In this document: one piece after another, positions 13,270 to 25,199 of the stretch
Layout of the letters: every line of letters starts with the position of its first letter
Numbering within the stretch: position 1 is the first letter of the stretch
NCBI GenBank assembly: GCA_037954665.1
Contig: JBBMOL010000133.1
Span: 372,001-436,000 of the forward strand
Source of the DNA: Laguncularia racemosa
Lineage: Eukaryota; Streptophyta; Magnoliopsida; Myrtales; Combretaceae
Direction of reading: 5' to 3'
Length of the DNA stretch: 64,000 nt
Position numbers and translations under genes: made by a program
Notes under the pieces: generated by a model
Told to the model about the DNA's origin: nothing
The model's input: the letters and a program-made list of their open reading frames with translations, nothing else
Database searches by the model: none

Positions 13270-13558
13270 AGCGACCCATAGATGATTCTTTGAGCTTCTT
13301 GTACTCGGCAGAGCTATCCATACCCTTTTGTATGTATTCTTTCTTACTTTCTTTTAAAAGATTGTGCCTCTTCTCAGCTCTTTTTTTATGCATTTGCAAG
13401 AATAAACATCTTTGACTATAACTTATTGCACATAGGACCTAAATTTGTATACCAATCAAAATGCATTACGTCCAACTGATTATCTAAATTAAGTGGAAGG
13501 CTTTTAAAGATATACCTCTTCGTGGCTCTCAACCCTTCATCTAAAACTAGCTTCCCAC

Positions 13559-14697
13559 ACTTCTCCTTTCTGTAAAAGAAAAGAGGTTATCAGCAAATAT
13601 TTCACACATTATACAAAAATTAAAAGAAAAAAAAGTTAATATGGATCAGATATCGGATTGTCTTACTAGAAATGCATGTATAAGGTCATCGGACACTTCA
13701 TTGTGAACACACAAATCCAAGTACCAGTTATAGATTAGAATGACTTAAGATATGATAATTAACATGGTATTAACATGAAAAAAAAAATCAACTAAGTACC
13801 ATTTAAAAAAAAAAGGAAAAAAATTGACATTCACATGCAAACTCTTTACAGTCCATGCTGTTGTATTAACTGTCGATATATTTAGTGATCCTATCGATAG
13901 TTGTTACTTATGGAGATACTGTGTAATTGATTTCTACTAAACTATCGACAAGGATTATATATCACAAGGTCTGCTATCCACATCTGTTGATAGTCACATG
14001 TAAATCTGTCAATAGTGCAATGTATGTGAATCAAACAGTTTGCGATGTACATGGAGTGAGATATTTTCCTTTGATTGTTTTGTTAGTGTTATTACTGTGC
14101 TTTTTTAGTGATTCCACCAAGGAGGGGGTGATCCTACTAAAGAGGGTATTTTCAATAGTAAAGGATTTTTCTTTCTTTTTTTTTTTTTGACTATGATATA
14201 AAATGTGTTTTTCTTTTAAATAAGTAATTATATCTTTCTTTTAAAATGTTAATTTAATGTATCAATTCATTTTACCTATGGAACAGCTTGCAAGTCAAAG
14301 AATTAAAAAATATAGACTATCAAGAATAAATTTAAGAAAATGAATTGCTGAAATAAGTGATTATATGGTATAATCTTTTAATGAATACATCTTAAGATCC
14401 TCATAACCTTCTTATTCCATTGGAACTGACGAAGTTGAAAAAACGAGGTAAATGGCTCCCATGATTATCTTTCTTGAATTACGTCTAGGATTTTATACTA
14501 TAGGACTGGTTAACAAGTGCGGACAAATAGTTGTCATCAAACACTTATTGAGCGGTAAAAGAGAAGAATTCAAACTTTTTCATAAATTATAAAAACTTTT
14601 ATAAAAGAAAAAAAAAAGTAAAAGTGAAATGAATTTTTTTTTTGGCCTTTTAGCAAATATGACTAGAGCAATGTTCTTGATTTTTTTTTTGTCAATT
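13559..14697. other. AT-rich spacer, no gene seen
   Basis: No domain-bearing frame. 'tatcgatag', 'tatcgacaa' and 'tgatagt'-type phrases recur between 13870 and 14020, as weak repetition. The 87-codon frame at 13927-14190 shows no family I recognise and ends in a poly-Phe run from a T tract, so I do not call it. Confidence 0.4.
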
Positions 14698-14702
14698 ACT
14701 AT

Positions 14703-15829
14703 TGTAAACACCCCATTTTTTCCTTAATGATCAATAATAATCAACAATAATTAATTTCCAATTTTTTCCATTTTTTCTCTAATTTAGAAAAAATAGGAAA
14801 AATATTCAAAAAATAAAATAAATAGGAAAAATGCATCAATTTTGGAAAATAATTGCAGAAATGGCAATAAAAAGGATTAAATAATTTTTACAAATTTTTG
14901 AAATTTCAAAAAATACAAAAAAATAAAAAAAAATCGCATTGCATATATGCAAATTGCGAAAATATAAAAATCGCGAAAGTGGGCTAGACCAGCTGGTCCG
15001 GACCAGGGTCAGGTGCGCGTGGGAGTGGGTTCGGTCAGTGGGGGAAGCAGAATCCGTGTTTTACAAAAATTTTCTCTGCTTGGGACACGTGTCAGCATCC
15101 GATTAGCCGAGGCGAACACACGCGCTGGGCGCGTGATCGTCTTCATAAAAATTAATATAAATAAATAAAAATTTATAATAGTAGAAGTGAGTTGAAAAAT
15201 AGAAAAATGGAATTTTTATCACTTAGAAAAGTCATTTTCTTAAATAAATCCAAAATTGGTTTTTTCCTTAAAATATCATTTTCAAATAATCAAATTATCA
15301 AGCTTAGGCTTAGATTTTTTAGAAAAATCCTCAAATGGTAAAAATATAAATCAAAAGAGATTTTACAATTAAAATCCACAAACAGATTAAAATTTTTTCA
15401 GGAAAAGCGAACTACGGCAAGTTTGGGGTAACCCTAAAAAGGAATAAAAATCATTTTCCTAAAATAATTCACTCAAAAATACAATAAAAGATAACAAAAA
15501 ATAAATAAAAGACATTTCTAGATAAGGTTAAGATCTTAGGAAATTAGGGTGGTAACCTTAGGATTTTAATAGGTTAACCTCCGAACTTAGAAACTCCAGT
15601 TTTCTCTTTCCTCTTTTCACAAAAATGAAAAAGGAAATCACGACGACTAGTGGTCTAAATTAGGACTAATCTGCTCAATTAGTCCTAATTCAATCTTTCC
15701 CAACCACAGTTGGGTGGCGACTCCAAAATAATATGAAATTCCTAACTCAAGTTGAGGATCTACATTAGATGAGCATAGGGTCTAGTATAGATCGGAATAG
15801 GAATGGGAAATCAAAAATTAGACTCGACA
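14703..15829 (+). mobile_element. Solo LTR, internally deleted (2-kb LTR family)
   Basis: Starts TGTAAACACC, ends GACTCGACA, and is flanked by a perfect 5-bp target-site duplication ACTAT (14698-14702 and 15830-15834). It is the same family as the 2037-bp LTR at 39355-41391: the first ~450 bp and last ~600 bp align ('gcattgcatatatgcaa', 'cagctggtccggacc', 'gcgaactacggc', 'ggtggcgactccaaa'). About 900 bp are missing, including the region that holds the TATA box in the longer copy. The 'gcgaactacgg' and 'gtggcgactcc' phrases recall LTRs of plant Ty3/gypsy Tat/Ogre-type elements; that lineage call is tentative. Confidence 0.92.
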
Positions 15830-16247
15830 ACTATTATAACAGGGGAAATGGAAAATCAAATTTAATTTATCTCGTTAAGAGATTAATATTTATATCATTA
15901 AGCTATAAGATTTATGAGAAATAATATTAATTATGTTTTGTTATCAATTCTTTTTAATAATATATAGTATATGTATATAATCTCAACATATGTCATAACG
16001 GAGCATGTTGTGCAATAGGCACTTATTTAAAAGGTTAGAAGGAAACAAATTTCAAATTTTCATTTTTTTCTTAAAATGTATAATTAAACATGAGGAAAAG
16101 TGAAATGTCGTACCATAGGCATTATTAAATGGGACCTTATTATGATATATTAAATAATATATATGTGTGTTTCTTATATTCATATAATTTATAATATATA
16201 ACTTATCATATATAATACATATAATATATTAGGAATCTTTATATATT

Positions 16248-17866
16248 ATGGGTGAATAGGTAGCCCTGTTGCATAGGACACTCATCCATATCTTACTCAA
16301 CTGGATAGGTTCTGAATGGATATTGAAAGCCATATAGTAGATTCCGGGTAGCAATTTCCTAAAACCTACTCCCATAGGGTAAGTTATAAGTATAATGTCT
16401 TTTATCCTATATTTACCCTAGAACCTATATCTTAAGGTACTGTACCTGCCCATAAATATTATTAATAAATAAAAATAAATAATAACATTACATTAAAATA
16501 AATTTCAGCTAAATATTTATCTTAGTAAAAAGAAATAGCAAAGGCCCAAGCCCATAAAAACCCTAAACAAAGCCAAACATAGCACTAGTACATCCATCCA
16601 TCTGTCCAAATGCACAACATAGTTAGTAATCTCTCATCTTCATCCCCCATCCCCATTTGCTAACCTTAGCAAACTTACAGAAACTGACAATTCCTACTTT
16701 CTTTGCACAAAGAAACAAGGTATGTTTTTATCTCCATAAATCCTCATTATTATGCCATCTATGTCTTAGTTTCTTCTTTTCCTTTTTATAGTACTATCTG
16801 TACAACTTCAAAACAATTAATGAGTACAATAGATTGTTGCATTAAAGTCTATATTTAATACTTTTAGTCATGTTCTTGATCAATTTCGTAGCTCTTTGAC
16901 GCGAAGGGTTATTCAATGCTTGGTTTGTGCACAAGATTAGTTTAAAAATAGTCCAAAGCCAATTTTTGTGGAAGAGTACTTCAAAAATGCTAAAAGATAT
17001 GAAGTAGGTAAGGTACTTATATTAATATTTATTTTTTTCATTAATAGTTTTTTTTTTCATGTATCAACTACTCAAGTTTATTGCATTATTCTATATTCCA
17101 TGCCACTTACTTTTTATTTAAATATTTTCTTTACCTTATAGAGACAAGTTTTATAAAAAAACAATTTGGATATTGATTGAAAGGAAAAGAAAAATGCACT
17201 GTGAAGATTGAAAACATAAATATATCATTTGCTACTTTTGTTTTGTAATATTATAACCTTAGTTAGCTACTTAAAATTTTTTTATTTTTGAAGAATCTAT
17301 ATTTCTCTAATTTCAAAAATGATTGTGTTGGTACTTTTCAACTTTATGTCTGGTTATCTTAGGAGGATTGAGGGGCTCTTGCTCACTTTTTTTTTAGCAC
17401 TCAATTATGCATTCCTAGAGGTTACATGTTCAATATACCTACATGGATATTCTCTTAAATATTCCATTTGCTAATTAAGTTAATTTTTTTTTATTTGCTA
17501 TCCTTCTTTGTTACATTTGGAATATAATGAGTGGAGTTACCATTAAGCATCCAACCTTCTATTAGTTATAATGTCAAGAACCACAGGTGTTGCCTTAAAT
17601 TCATGAGCTTGTTGATTTGTATCAACAATTTTTAGTCACCCAAACAGGTTGTGGATCAATGTACTTCAACTTGGTATAGCTTCTTGTTTTTATTATATTT
17701 TTAAAAAATTAAAAGATAAGAAAATTTTATAGACTCCACAAAATATTTTATACATGTAGGTTTTACAAGGTACAAGGTAGTTGTAAAGTGGTACAAGGTG
17801 GATTTTGATTCCAAATTTTAGAAATTTATAAAGTAGGGTACAAGTATCCTATACCCGCTCACCCCT
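16248..17866. mobile_element. Candidate non-autonomous hAT element
   Basis: The left boundary reads atGGGTGAATAGGTA and the right boundary, on the opposite strand, GGGGTGAGCGGGTATAGG. These are imperfect inverted ends of the hAT type (consensus starting with a GGGTG core after a short lead). Both subterminal regions are rich in tacc/ggta-type words ('tactgtacctgccca', 'ggtacaaggtagttgt'). Between them is a non-coding 5'-UTR-like stretch with a plausible splice donor (acaaggtatgt near 16718). No clear 8-bp target duplication was found, so the ends and the class remain provisional. Confidence 0.4.
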
Positions 17867-17888
17867 ATTACATATGGTATATTGTTAT

Positions 17889-18421
17889 GAGGAAAAAGTA
17901 TACTTTTAGTTCTCAATATTTACCTACTTTGAGTCCTTAATGTTTTTTTTTCTTCTATTTGAATCATCAGTATTTTCAAAACCTTATAGAAATAGAACTT
18001 CTATCAAATTTATTAAGTTTTCTATCCATCCGAGACACGTATCAATTTCAAACTGATCTACAATAATTAAATTAACAAAATGATAACATTAAATATATTT
18101 ATTCCATTAATATAATAAAAATAATATTAAATATATATAATGATATGGTATAGTAAAAGATAATAAAAAATACAAAAATAATAATTAAAAGTAAGAAAAG
18201 GGGTTGGAAAAATTCATGTATACCCTAATTACCTTGACCAACTAATCTAAGACTAAACAAGAGCTAATACATGCCAAAATGGACAAAAAAAATAACATAT
18301 TTAATAAAAATACTATTTCTATAAGGTTTTAAAAATGTTGAAAACTCAAATAAAAAAATATTAATGACTCGAATAAAAAAAAGTAGATAGACATTAAAGA
18401 CTAAAAGCATACTTCTCCTTT
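17889..18421. mobile_element. Long-TIR MITE, copy 1
   Basis: About 530 bp bounded by long imperfect inverted repeats of roughly 120 bp. The left arm holds 'agtatacttttagt', 'tacctacttt', 'ccttatagaaatag'; the right arm, read on the other strand, holds 'agtatgcttttagt', 'tatctactttt', 'ccttatagaaatag' in the same order. No reading frame. A related copy in opposite internal orientation lies at 63289-63786, confirming a mobile family. The target duplication is unclear, so the superfamily (Mutator-like or other) is open. Confidence 0.8.
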
Positions 18422-18667
18422 ATTATAATATAATAATATAACATATAAGAATTAGTCAAATATTAACAAGAATTTAATGTATTATATAACCAAAATGTCT
18501 ATTTCAATCAAAAAAGCATATGATATATATACATAATAATTAGATTTAACGGGTTAAATTGATCACAATTCGATTCATTCCACATTTTGTTAAACAAATT
18601 AACCAGTCAAAAGGGATGAACCTAAACACATCATAAGTTGCTTGATTGTAAAACCTTAACCCGCTTG

Positions 18668-19788
18668 CAAGGTTGTTAAAATCGTGATTTTACGTAGAAT
18701 CGCTAAGGGGTCCATAGAATCGGAACGTAGAAACGTAAGTTTCTACAACCTATGTAAAATAACTTCTAAATATTATAAATTTACTTACAATAGTCATTAA
18801 AAAATATAATGAATAATAGAAATAAGAAAATTGAGTATTTATTTTAGCCATAAATTGCAAATTTGCAATAAAAGACATTATATAGATATAGATAATATAG
18901 ATATTTTATTTCTAAAATGATAAATCATGTATAAAACAAGTTTCACCTAGTTATATATATAAAAGCTAAAAGATAATAGATAAAATTTAAAAATCAATTG
19001 TGACTTTAAGAAATTACTAATAAATAAAAATTGATAATAAAGATATACCATTAGAAAGGAGTAATATTAAAAAATGACAAATAACTATTAACCAAAAGTA
19101 TATAATAAAAAAGATACTATAACAAGAAAAATTTTCAAAATTATATGTTACTAGGTAAATTTTTATACTATTCGTGATTATTAATTCAAAATATATTTAC
19201 TTAACAATATCTCACATTTACTTAACTATGAGAATGATATATTGAAAAGATAGAAATATAAATACATTTATATATTTCCTATAAAATTAAAAATCTAAAA
19301 AATTCTTATAAAGTCAAAGTTATCTACCCTTTATTTTATTTACTATTACAAAAATATTAGTTAAAATAAGGAAAGTTACAACAATCAAACACGAGTGCTT
19401 TAATACGAACATGATCACAAATAGGAACAAGAAGACTAACAGTCGACGAACACAAACACAAAGACTTCAATGCAACGTAACACACTGACAAGAGAGAAGT
19501 GATGACCGACGAATATGTTGGGGTATAACTCATACTCCCCTATGACAGGAAAGCACGTAGGTTCCACACAACCCTTCGGATGGTTGAAATTTTACTTAGT
19601 TTTGCAATATTGTGGAATCGGTGGAAATGTAGTAAAATCGCGATTTTGACGAATTTACTGTTCAAAATCGCGATTTTACTACGATTTTACCTCAAAAACG
19701 TTTTTACATGCGACTTGACTAGGAATGTGCTCACCAACTCGTAAAATCATATAAATGTGCGAGTTAACTTGCAATTTTGACAACCATG
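18668..19788. mobile_element. Non-autonomous hAT element with perfect 8-bp TSD
   Basis: Flanked by a perfect 8-bp duplication CCCGCTTG (18660-18667 and 19789-19796). Inverted ends are CAAGGTTGTTAAAATCG on the left and, on the opposite strand, CATGGTTGTCAAAATTGC on the right. An 8-bp TSD with short TIRs is diagnostic of the hAT superfamily. The 1121-bp interior is AT-rich and has no transposase frame. Near the right end a perfect palindrome AAAATCGCGATTTT occurs twice (about 19635-19680), with further aaaatcg words at both ends, likely subterminal binding motifs. The terminal remnant at 7760-7944 is related, so the DUF659 transposon there could be the source family. Confidence 0.92.
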
Positions 19789-19827
19789 CCCGCTTGACGT
19801 GAATGACAATTCAAATAAAACTACTAT

Positions 19828-20981
19828 TGTTGGTGGAAATTCTCTTAAGTCCGTAAGGGTTGTGTGGGGCCAAAATTGAATCAAGTTGTTACCTTTAAAA
19901 GAGTAAATGTCAAGTAAGAGGGCATTGTAGGTGGTTTCAACAAGTACGCTCCAATGCTTAAGTCAATAGAGTACAAAGGAAGTAATATAGAGAATTCAAC
20001 CAACAATATCACCAATCCAAAATTGGGAAAATCAGTATCCTTTACTTAGAAGGCCTTTTATAGATAAAATTAGCTGCTAGAATTATAATAGGTGTGTATG
20101 GAGATCCATGTTAGGTGAATATCCTAGAATACTTGTATAAAACTAATATGTACTAATTTTGGGGGAATATTCCTATAGGGGTGAACTTCATTGTTGTTTT
20201 CAGCTTTGTGGGAATTGATAATGCATATAACAATTGGTAACCTCTACTAATTAGAGAAGGGCAGAATGAGAAGGAGAAATAAACAATCTCGATAGGTTCA
20301 AACGCTTTAGTGACAAGTAGAAAAGCTATTTGAGCATCAAACTCTAGTGGGATGATGAAAAAAAAGTGTGATGTTCTTCACTAAGTTATTGATTTGATTT
20401 TTTGTTTCTTTTTCTTGTTTCTTTTTTTGAGAAGTAATTCTTATAGAGTAACAGTGCTTCCTTCAAAATTCTCCCCCTCAAATGAGAGTGTCTTGAGTAT
20501 TTATAAAACTTGGCTTCTCATCTCTTCCATTGGATGGTAATGGTGATCAACAATTGTAAATACATCCTACTTTAATGAATCCTCACATGAGCTTCACTTA
20601 AGCTTAAGCCTATTAAAAACCTTTTTTAGTGCGTGAGCTTTATTGAGAAAAGTTGGTATTGAATTGACCAATCTAACGAACCTATTTTAGGCTCACCATA
20701 CCAAATCTCCCCTAACAATCCCAATGACATGAGCTTAACTTTCTAAGCCTTATCACCTTGAACTCAAAAAGTTAAATCCATTTAATTATTGGGCTTAAAG
20801 CCCAAAAAATTATAAAACAGTTGCTTAAGAAAATCTTTTTCGATTTCATAATTTCAAGTTAATTTGATTAATTTTAAATAAATCATAACAAAATTTTTCT
20901 AGCATGTATGAATTTATAATCATATGATATTTGCTTTATAAGTTATGTGATAGCAAAATTTAAGAAACCAATAATTAGACA
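19828..20981 (+). mobile_element. Possible solo LTR / dispersed repeat A
   Basis: A 1154-bp segment beginning TGTTGG and ending AGACA, flanked by a 4-bp repeat CTAT (19824-19827 and 20982-20985), as expected for an LTR with a short target duplication. Its interior shares phrases with 48590-49075 in the same order (gagaaataa, a gttcaaacg/gtttgaacg phrase, gtagaaaagct or gtagaggagct, atgttcttc, and later 'aagccttat' or 'aagccttac' and 'aagcccaa'). No coding region. The boundaries rest only on the short duplication and TG/CA ends. Confidence 0.42.
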
Positions 20982-20985
20982 CTAT

Positions 20986-23900
20986 TGGAAATATACATAG
21001 AGGTGCATTATTAAATGAATTTAAAAATTCATGGTTTGAGGCTAAATGTCCTTTGGTTTCAAGTCATGACCATTTTAAAATTTTATCTTATTTGGAAAAT
21101 CCCAAAACATGTACTAGATTGTATTTTGAAATGAAAGTATGTGCCACAAGCTTCCCCACAACACAAAATTTGCTAAAATCAGATATGTATATAAAGGTAA
21201 TGCACAATTGAATTTACAAACACAAATATAATTTCCTTTAGATTTGAAAAAACAATAAAAATATAATAATTCAAAAATTATTTTTTTTCTACAAATTAAT
21301 TAGTGATTTTTTTTTTCATTTTCAATTTTTTACTATTTTTTTATTAATTTTTGTACTTTTCATGCTTCCTCAAAATTAAAAATAAAAGTTCAGCAAAAAT
21401 GTCCACATTAGCTTCTCCCTCCTTCATGTGCCCAAAAATCTGCCATCTATGCACTAGCTTACAAGAACCATCGTTAGTTCGGCAGCTAATCGGTAAACTA
21501 AATGGAAGTACAAATACTAAGAATGTGAAAAACCAAAGTATGTACTTCAAATTGCATAAAAGTGAAAGTATGCGTAACTGTGCTATCATTATCCTCATCC
21601 TTCTAATGATGTGTAGTAAATTTAACAAGTAAAAAGATAAAATATAATGCTTGGCAACTTTGGATTTCAAGCGGAAAAATTGATGAGAAAAAAATTGATT
21701 GAATATTACATGTAACAACTTCAAATCTCAAGTGTAAAATCGAATGCCCAAAGTTTGAATATTAGTTTTGATATTTTTCCCTTTAGAATTGGTATAAGCA
21801 CTCTAAAATTCCTTTATATTTGTATCGAAATTCAATGAAACCTCCATTATCTAAGTGCATAATTTAAATCCTTTATGTTTGATCGCTAATGGTAAAATCA
21901 AACGTATATTAGATTTTTAGTGGCTCTAAACACTTTTTTTTTTTTGCTCAACTAATGTTATAGTTGAGAAAAAAGAAATCGAACCTAATTCATCCTACTG
22001 AAAAATCAATATCAATACTATTAGGTTATAAGAATCTTAACAATTTGAAATACAATTCATTGGTATAGAATATACTAGGTAATGCACACAAACTTGAAAA
22101 GCACAATTTTTACTAAAAAGTATCCTAGATCACATATGTTGCAATAAAAATAACTAGTGAGAACCAAGTCTTATCCTGAAGGATCAAAAACTAATTGCTA
22201 GATTATATTAATTATTTCTTTAGGCAATTGAAACAAAACATTCAAACAAATTAATTGAAACACAAAATGTCACTAAAGCAAACGTACAGGATTTGATTAG
22301 GCCATCATTTGATAAATGAATGCATGCTTCTAAGATATATTAAAACTAATCAGTTAGCTTTTAATTAGATTCATTAGGACTCTAAATTTGCTTCCCTTTC
22401 GAGTTGTTATTGTTTTAATTATAGCAAAAATTTCTCTTTCAATTAATTAATCTGCAATTAGCAATTAAGTAGTAAACTCCTTTTACAAATTTTACTATCC
22501 TAATTAATATTGAAATTCATGCATATCTCTATGCCATAAAAATTAATGTCAATTGCATTAAGAACATAAATCCTAAAATTAATTTAAAGTGCATGTATCC
22601 ATATGAACATCAAATTAATCCTAGTTCAATTTCATGCAAATCATCAATTTCTTTTTGAGTTTTTAAAGTTCTATTCATGTTGATCAAGCAATAAAGCATG
22701 AATTATGAAGTTGGAATAATTAAAAATCATAATTAATTAAACAATAACATATAATAAAATTATACATTAATTATATCGTCAAGCAAGTGTCAAAATCTCA
22801 TGATATTTAATTTAGTTCATAGTAAATATAAAAACAACATGCAAGAATTTAAGAACCATAATTAAAAATTAAAAAGAAAAGAAAAAGAAGAGCTTAATTA
22901 TATTATTGAGGATATCTCCATCTTCTAATCCTATCTTTTTAAAAAGTCCTTAACATATTTTAAATTCTTGGTAGTCTTGTAATACAAAATATTAAACTAT
23001 AAAATAAAACTTTAACATAACTCCCTATGAATTTCTCTCCGTCTCTCCCTCTCTCCCATGAGTTCTTCCTCTATCTTTCGTATCAAAATACCATCCTTTG
23101 CTAGCGTGTGCATGAGGAGTTAAGGGTGATGGGCGGATGGCGTGACTTGTATTCTCTGGCTGAACAGACATGAGCAAAATCAAGTGGAAATGAGTCCCTG
23201 AAATTCAAAAGTAATGATGAGCATGCGTTTTACCGAAAAAGAAAGAAAAAATGTATATCATGTGGGTCCCATTTACCACTTGAGGGACACCCCTCATATG
23301 AGCAGACTTGCTGAATAACATGGAAAATGCAAATCCAGGACCCCACTTGCTTGAAATAAAACCTGAATTGCTCCTTGAGTTGCAATAATCAAATTCAATT
23401 GGGCTCTCATTCTCCTGAAAATGACCCTGTTGATGATTTGAAATGGAAAATAAATTCCAAATGCTACAAGTGCGTCATTTCAGGCTCTTTTCGTGTATTT
23501 TTGCACTTGCAATAGATTGTGTCATGTGTATACATTTTTCAGCTTCGTGAAACTTTTTTTGTTACAAGTTTAAAAAAAATGAAAAGAAAAATACAAGTAC
23601 CAAAATGGTGTATGATTGGTATATAAACATATAAGCATAAGTGTCAAGCCCAAATTTTAAAAATTTTTATTCTTTTAATCTCTTAATTCATAAATGCCTC
23701 CCCTAATATGAATTGCTCAATAAAGAAGATAAAAAATAATTATTCTTTCATTAAAAAAAACTTTTTAAAATCTCCACCTACAAAAGTTGCAAAAATTAAA
23801 ATTAAATTTGGTTGGTGTTGATTGTTGTTATTGCCTTAATGCAATTTTAAGTTGGACCAAGTCCTCAAACTATCATAATCAAACTTGCAAAAAGAATAAA

Positions 23901-24276
23901 CATAAACTATTGACAATTTACTTGGTCGGAAAGACCTCCTTTTATAGTATTGTAAAGATATCATATTTTAGATAAGTAAATTTTCCTGTAGATGTCTTGA
24001 TTATAATAAGAAATATCCACTAGAGTGTGTTCTTCAAAGGATTTTAATCACTTTCCTAATTTTATCCTGACCAATGTAGATACTTTCCTATTTTGTGGTT
24101 GTACTCAAATAAAATGAGCCTTAAGGCCTTAAGTCGATTTAAGCATATAACAGTTACATAATTCAATTTTAATTTTCAAAGAACTAGCCTCAGAAAACCA
24201 CAACTTTTGGATTTGATGGTATGTCATTTAAAACTAACTGATGATTATCAAATAAAGTTTCATGAAAAATAAGAGG
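20986..24276. other. AT-rich spacer, no gene seen
   Basis: No convincing coding region. The frames at 21344-21724 (minus) and 21351-21632 (plus) overlap one another on opposite strands and show no family pattern. A TC-rich stretch occurs near 23033-23075. The phrase 'aatactattaggttataa' near 22013 recurs near 48421, a weak dispersed-repeat trace. Confidence 0.4.
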
Positions 24277-24281
24277 GTTAG

Positions 24282-24742
24282 TGTTAATAGGCCATTTTGG
24301 ACCTAGGTCCAAGCCCAAATAGGCCTTGTAATGCCATCTTAGTAGGCAAAGCTACAAATCTACACAATAGGTCAACTTGTCCTCTTATTAATCCACTTGA
24401 CCCACTTAACTCTAGATAAGGTCTAAAGGAGATACTTGGATGTAATAACCACCCACGTTCCCATGACCCAAATTTTTCAAAGGCACTTAATGGAAGATGC
24501 CCCAAGTCTTCAATTAATAACCACTCAACCTAGTCCTCTATAAATATGATGTTTCATTCATAGGTGAAAAAGATTTGAAACCTTAAGCTCTCTAGCTCTT
24601 TGATTACAATCACTCTCCTTATCTTCACTTATTCTAATTTGAGTATCAAAATGACCACGCCAAATAGCACTAGCACTCCCATAGCTAACTGCTCTTATCT
24701 ATTGTAGGCCTTTAACACGCTTGGGAATATCCACAAACAACA
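24282..24742 (+). mobile_element. Solo LTR with perfect TSD
   Basis: A 461-bp segment beginning TGTTAATAGG and ending AACAACA, flanked by a perfect 5-bp duplication GTTAG (24277-24281 and 24743-24747). A TATA box (tataaata, 24539-24546) followed by an untranslated CT-rich leader is arranged as in a plant LTR promoter (U3 then R/U5). No internal retrotransposon sequence adjoins it. The family (Copia or Gypsy) cannot be told from the LTR alone. Confidence 0.88.
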
Positions 24743-24747
24743 GTTAG

Positions 24748-25199
24748 AATAAGAATAATTAAACATCCAAGAAAAAGCTAAAACCTTTTATATTTTTATA
24801 TTTTTTATATATATCTTTTTATTTTTTATAAAAGAAAAAAATATATATTATTGTAGCAGTCATAAAGTTTCTATGTACCTACTAGCCACTATTCAAGATC
24901 TCTCCATATATAATTCTTCTTTTTAATTATTTTTTTAGTTAATAGGATCTCTTTTACTTGGCCTTGAAAAAAAAAAATCTTCTTGCTTTAATTTATTTTT
25001 TTATTATTTTGAGAAAAATCAAGCAAGAATAAATTTATTTAAAAAAAAAAAACTACACCTACGAAAAGTTATCTCATCATTTTTTATTTTTTTAACCAGA
25101 AGGCATTTTTTATTGTTACTATTCATAAGCACGTAAGAGAAAGGAACATGAAAGTAAATAAACTAAGGAAACAGAAAAGGGGAAAAAAAAGTAAAATTA
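24748..25199. other. AT-rich spacer
   Basis: Runs of A and T with tatata-type tracts; no gene or boundary identified. It could include the far part of the minus-strand LTR whose edge is at 25529. Confidence 0.4.

Larger units (their letters stand above)
11640..13558 (-). pseudogene. Plant mobile domain (PMD/Ulp1-associated) gene relic, split by a solo LTR
   Basis: Minus-strand fragments form a decayed gene. Upstream of the LTR (about 13270-13558) lies a Lys-rich coding-like stretch ending in SSAEYKKLKESSMGR. After the LTR, a good 3' splice acceptor (tttttgcag) leads into a 93-codon frame at 12234-12515. It carries IIEMGFGNLFHLSC, LCVWLMQNFDLDSC and QVSPQGMEEILRLSS, a pattern I recognise from the plant mobile domain / aminotransferase-like domain of Ulp1-associated gene families and MULE-captured genes. 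Further left, with stops, AVVVELARFARFNWAKYV continues the same family. Just left of that, a VKKVLQKLNKLPKE-like stretch fits the downstream linker. In-frame stops at several places make it a pseudogene. The family call is from memory and moderate in confidence; a domesticated-transposon origin is inference. Confidence 0.6.

Noticed and set aside
21344..21724. 126-codon minus frame with hydrophobic stretches
   Set aside because: Overlaps an opposite-strand frame of similar length, AT-driven Leu/Phe/Ile composition, no motif.
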